Shown: positions 5,345-5,823 of the stretch, piece after piece
How the letters are laid out: the number at the start of each line of letters is the position of its first letter
Position numbering within the stretch: the first letter of the stretch is position 1
Assembly (NCBI GenBank): GCA_004555635.1
Contig: SFHN01000088.1
Span: 1 to 5,823, forward strand
Reading direction: 5' to 3'
Length of the DNA: 5,823 nucleotides
From: [Eubacterium] saphenum
GTDB taxonomy: Bacteria > Bacillota > Clostridia > Oscillospirales > Ruminococcaceae
The notes under the pieces: generated by a model
Told to the model about the DNA's origin: nothing
The model's database searches: none
What the model saw: the letters and a program-made list of their open reading frames with translations, nothing else
Position numbers and translations under genes: made by a program

Positions 5345-5823
5345 CATTTATGCGGCGGTCGGGTGAGATAGCTCGGCTTTACGAAAACCCTAATCAGCCG
5401 CGGGTACTTCTCCGCGTTGCACATAACGTAAACCGAAACCGCGACATACACCGCCCACAGAAGGGCAATCACGCCGAAGATTATAAGCGGCGTTTTCAGC
5501 TCCTCGCGCATATTCCGCTCGCTGTCCGAGAGTTTAAGCAGCGCCCTGCCGCCGCATTCCGCCGCGAGAAGGTCGCCCTTTGCGGTGATTAGCGCAAGCT
5601 CGCTGCCCTCTTTAAGCGAGAGCATTGCTTCCTCGTCGCACAGGCTCGCCCAAGCGGAGTATTCCCCGCCGTCCGTTTGAAGCACGATAACGTCGTTTTT
5701 GCGGAAGCTGCTCACAAACCGCTCTGTGCGGTATTCGTAGCTGCCCTTTCCGTGCCACGAAAGGCTTACGAGAAATATCCCCATGCCGACAATGTACACA
5801 AAAATCAGCGCCCATATAAATAT
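5344..5823 (-). CDS. Two-helix membrane protein of unknown function, 5' end cut by window edge
   Basis: The frame is open to the last base of the window, so the true start is probably outside; 159 residues are visible. A GTG at 5799 and an ATG at 5784 lie inside the first hydrophobic helix and have no convincing ribosome binding site, so I do not favour them. Visible residues 1-21 form a membrane helix (IFIWALIFVYIVGMG...). Residues 28-110 are a polar, probably beta-rich domain, and residues 112-135 form a second helix. A basic tail (KYPRLIRVFVKP) follows. The positive-inside rule suggests both ends are cytoplasmic and the middle domain is outside. The helix-domain-helix plan recalls DUF3592-type proteins, but I see no decisive motif, so no function is assigned. 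The stop is 13 bases before speE, so co-transcription is likely. The gene is surely coding; its identity is unknown. Confidence 0.75.
   Translation of the reverse strand: MFIWALIFVYIVGMGIFLVSLSWHGKGSYEYRTERFVSSFRKNDVIVLQTDGGEYSAWASLCDEEAMLSLKEGSELALITAKGDLLAAECGGRALLKLSDSERNMREELKTPLIIFGVIALLWAVYVAVSVYVMCNAEKYPRLIRVFVKPSYLTRPPHK

Noticed and set aside
1..5823. CRISPR arrays, insertion sequences, tRNA/rRNA genes, toxin-antitoxin or phage genes
   Set aside because: No repeat-spacer pattern, transposase, integrase, structural RNA or defence-type gene was found; the window reads as a metabolic operon.

Overview
The window holds a single block of eight genes on the minus strand, read from right to left. 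They are packed like an operon, with gaps of 5 to 60 bases or direct overlaps. The core is polyamine synthesis. Spermidine synthase (speE), a carboxy(nor)spermidine dehydrogenase of the LYS1/saccharopine-dehydrogenase type, and carboxynorspermidine decarboxylase (nspC) sit within 4 kb. The last two form the 'alternative' spermidine route, in which aspartate beta-semialdehyde is condensed with a diamine and the product is decarboxylated. SpeE is instead the enzyme of the classical route that uses decarboxylated S-adenosylmethionine. Having both routes in one operon is the main biochemical point of interest.

The organism is most likely a Clostridia-type Firmicute (Oscillospiraceae/Ruminococcaceae-like gut anaerobe) with moderate to slightly high GC. 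This is inferred from strong AGGAGG-type ribosome binding sites, TTG and GTG starts, tight operon packing, and proteins that resemble clostridial family members. The taxonomy is an impression, since no search could be run.

Layout from right (upstream) to left (downstream): 5823-5344, a membrane protein with two helices, cut by the window edge; 5330-4470, speE (TTG start); 4466-4122, a small single-domain cupin (TTG start); 4116-2914, the dehydrogenase; 2901-2866, a strong terminator-like hairpin inside the operon; 2853-2530, a very short inorganic-pyrophosphatase-like protein; 2508-1357, nspC; 1360-1007, an NTF2/SnoaL-like protein whose start overlaps the nspC stop; 993-268, a DUF554 (YqgA/YdfK family) membrane protein; then about 267 non-coding bases with three inverted repeats. 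One of these (91-124) is a good intrinsic terminator for the operon. No operon promoter is visible; it must lie to the right of the window.

The dehydrogenase and decarboxylase would act in sequence to make spermidine (or a relative), with SpeE providing a parallel aminopropyl transfer. The cupin, the mini-pyrophosphatase, the NTF2-like protein and the DUF554 protein have no established polyamine role. Their position between and after the biosynthetic genes makes them candidates for regulation, accessory catalysis or transport. DUF554 is the most suggestive, because the E. coli member yqgA also lies beside a polyamine gene (speC).
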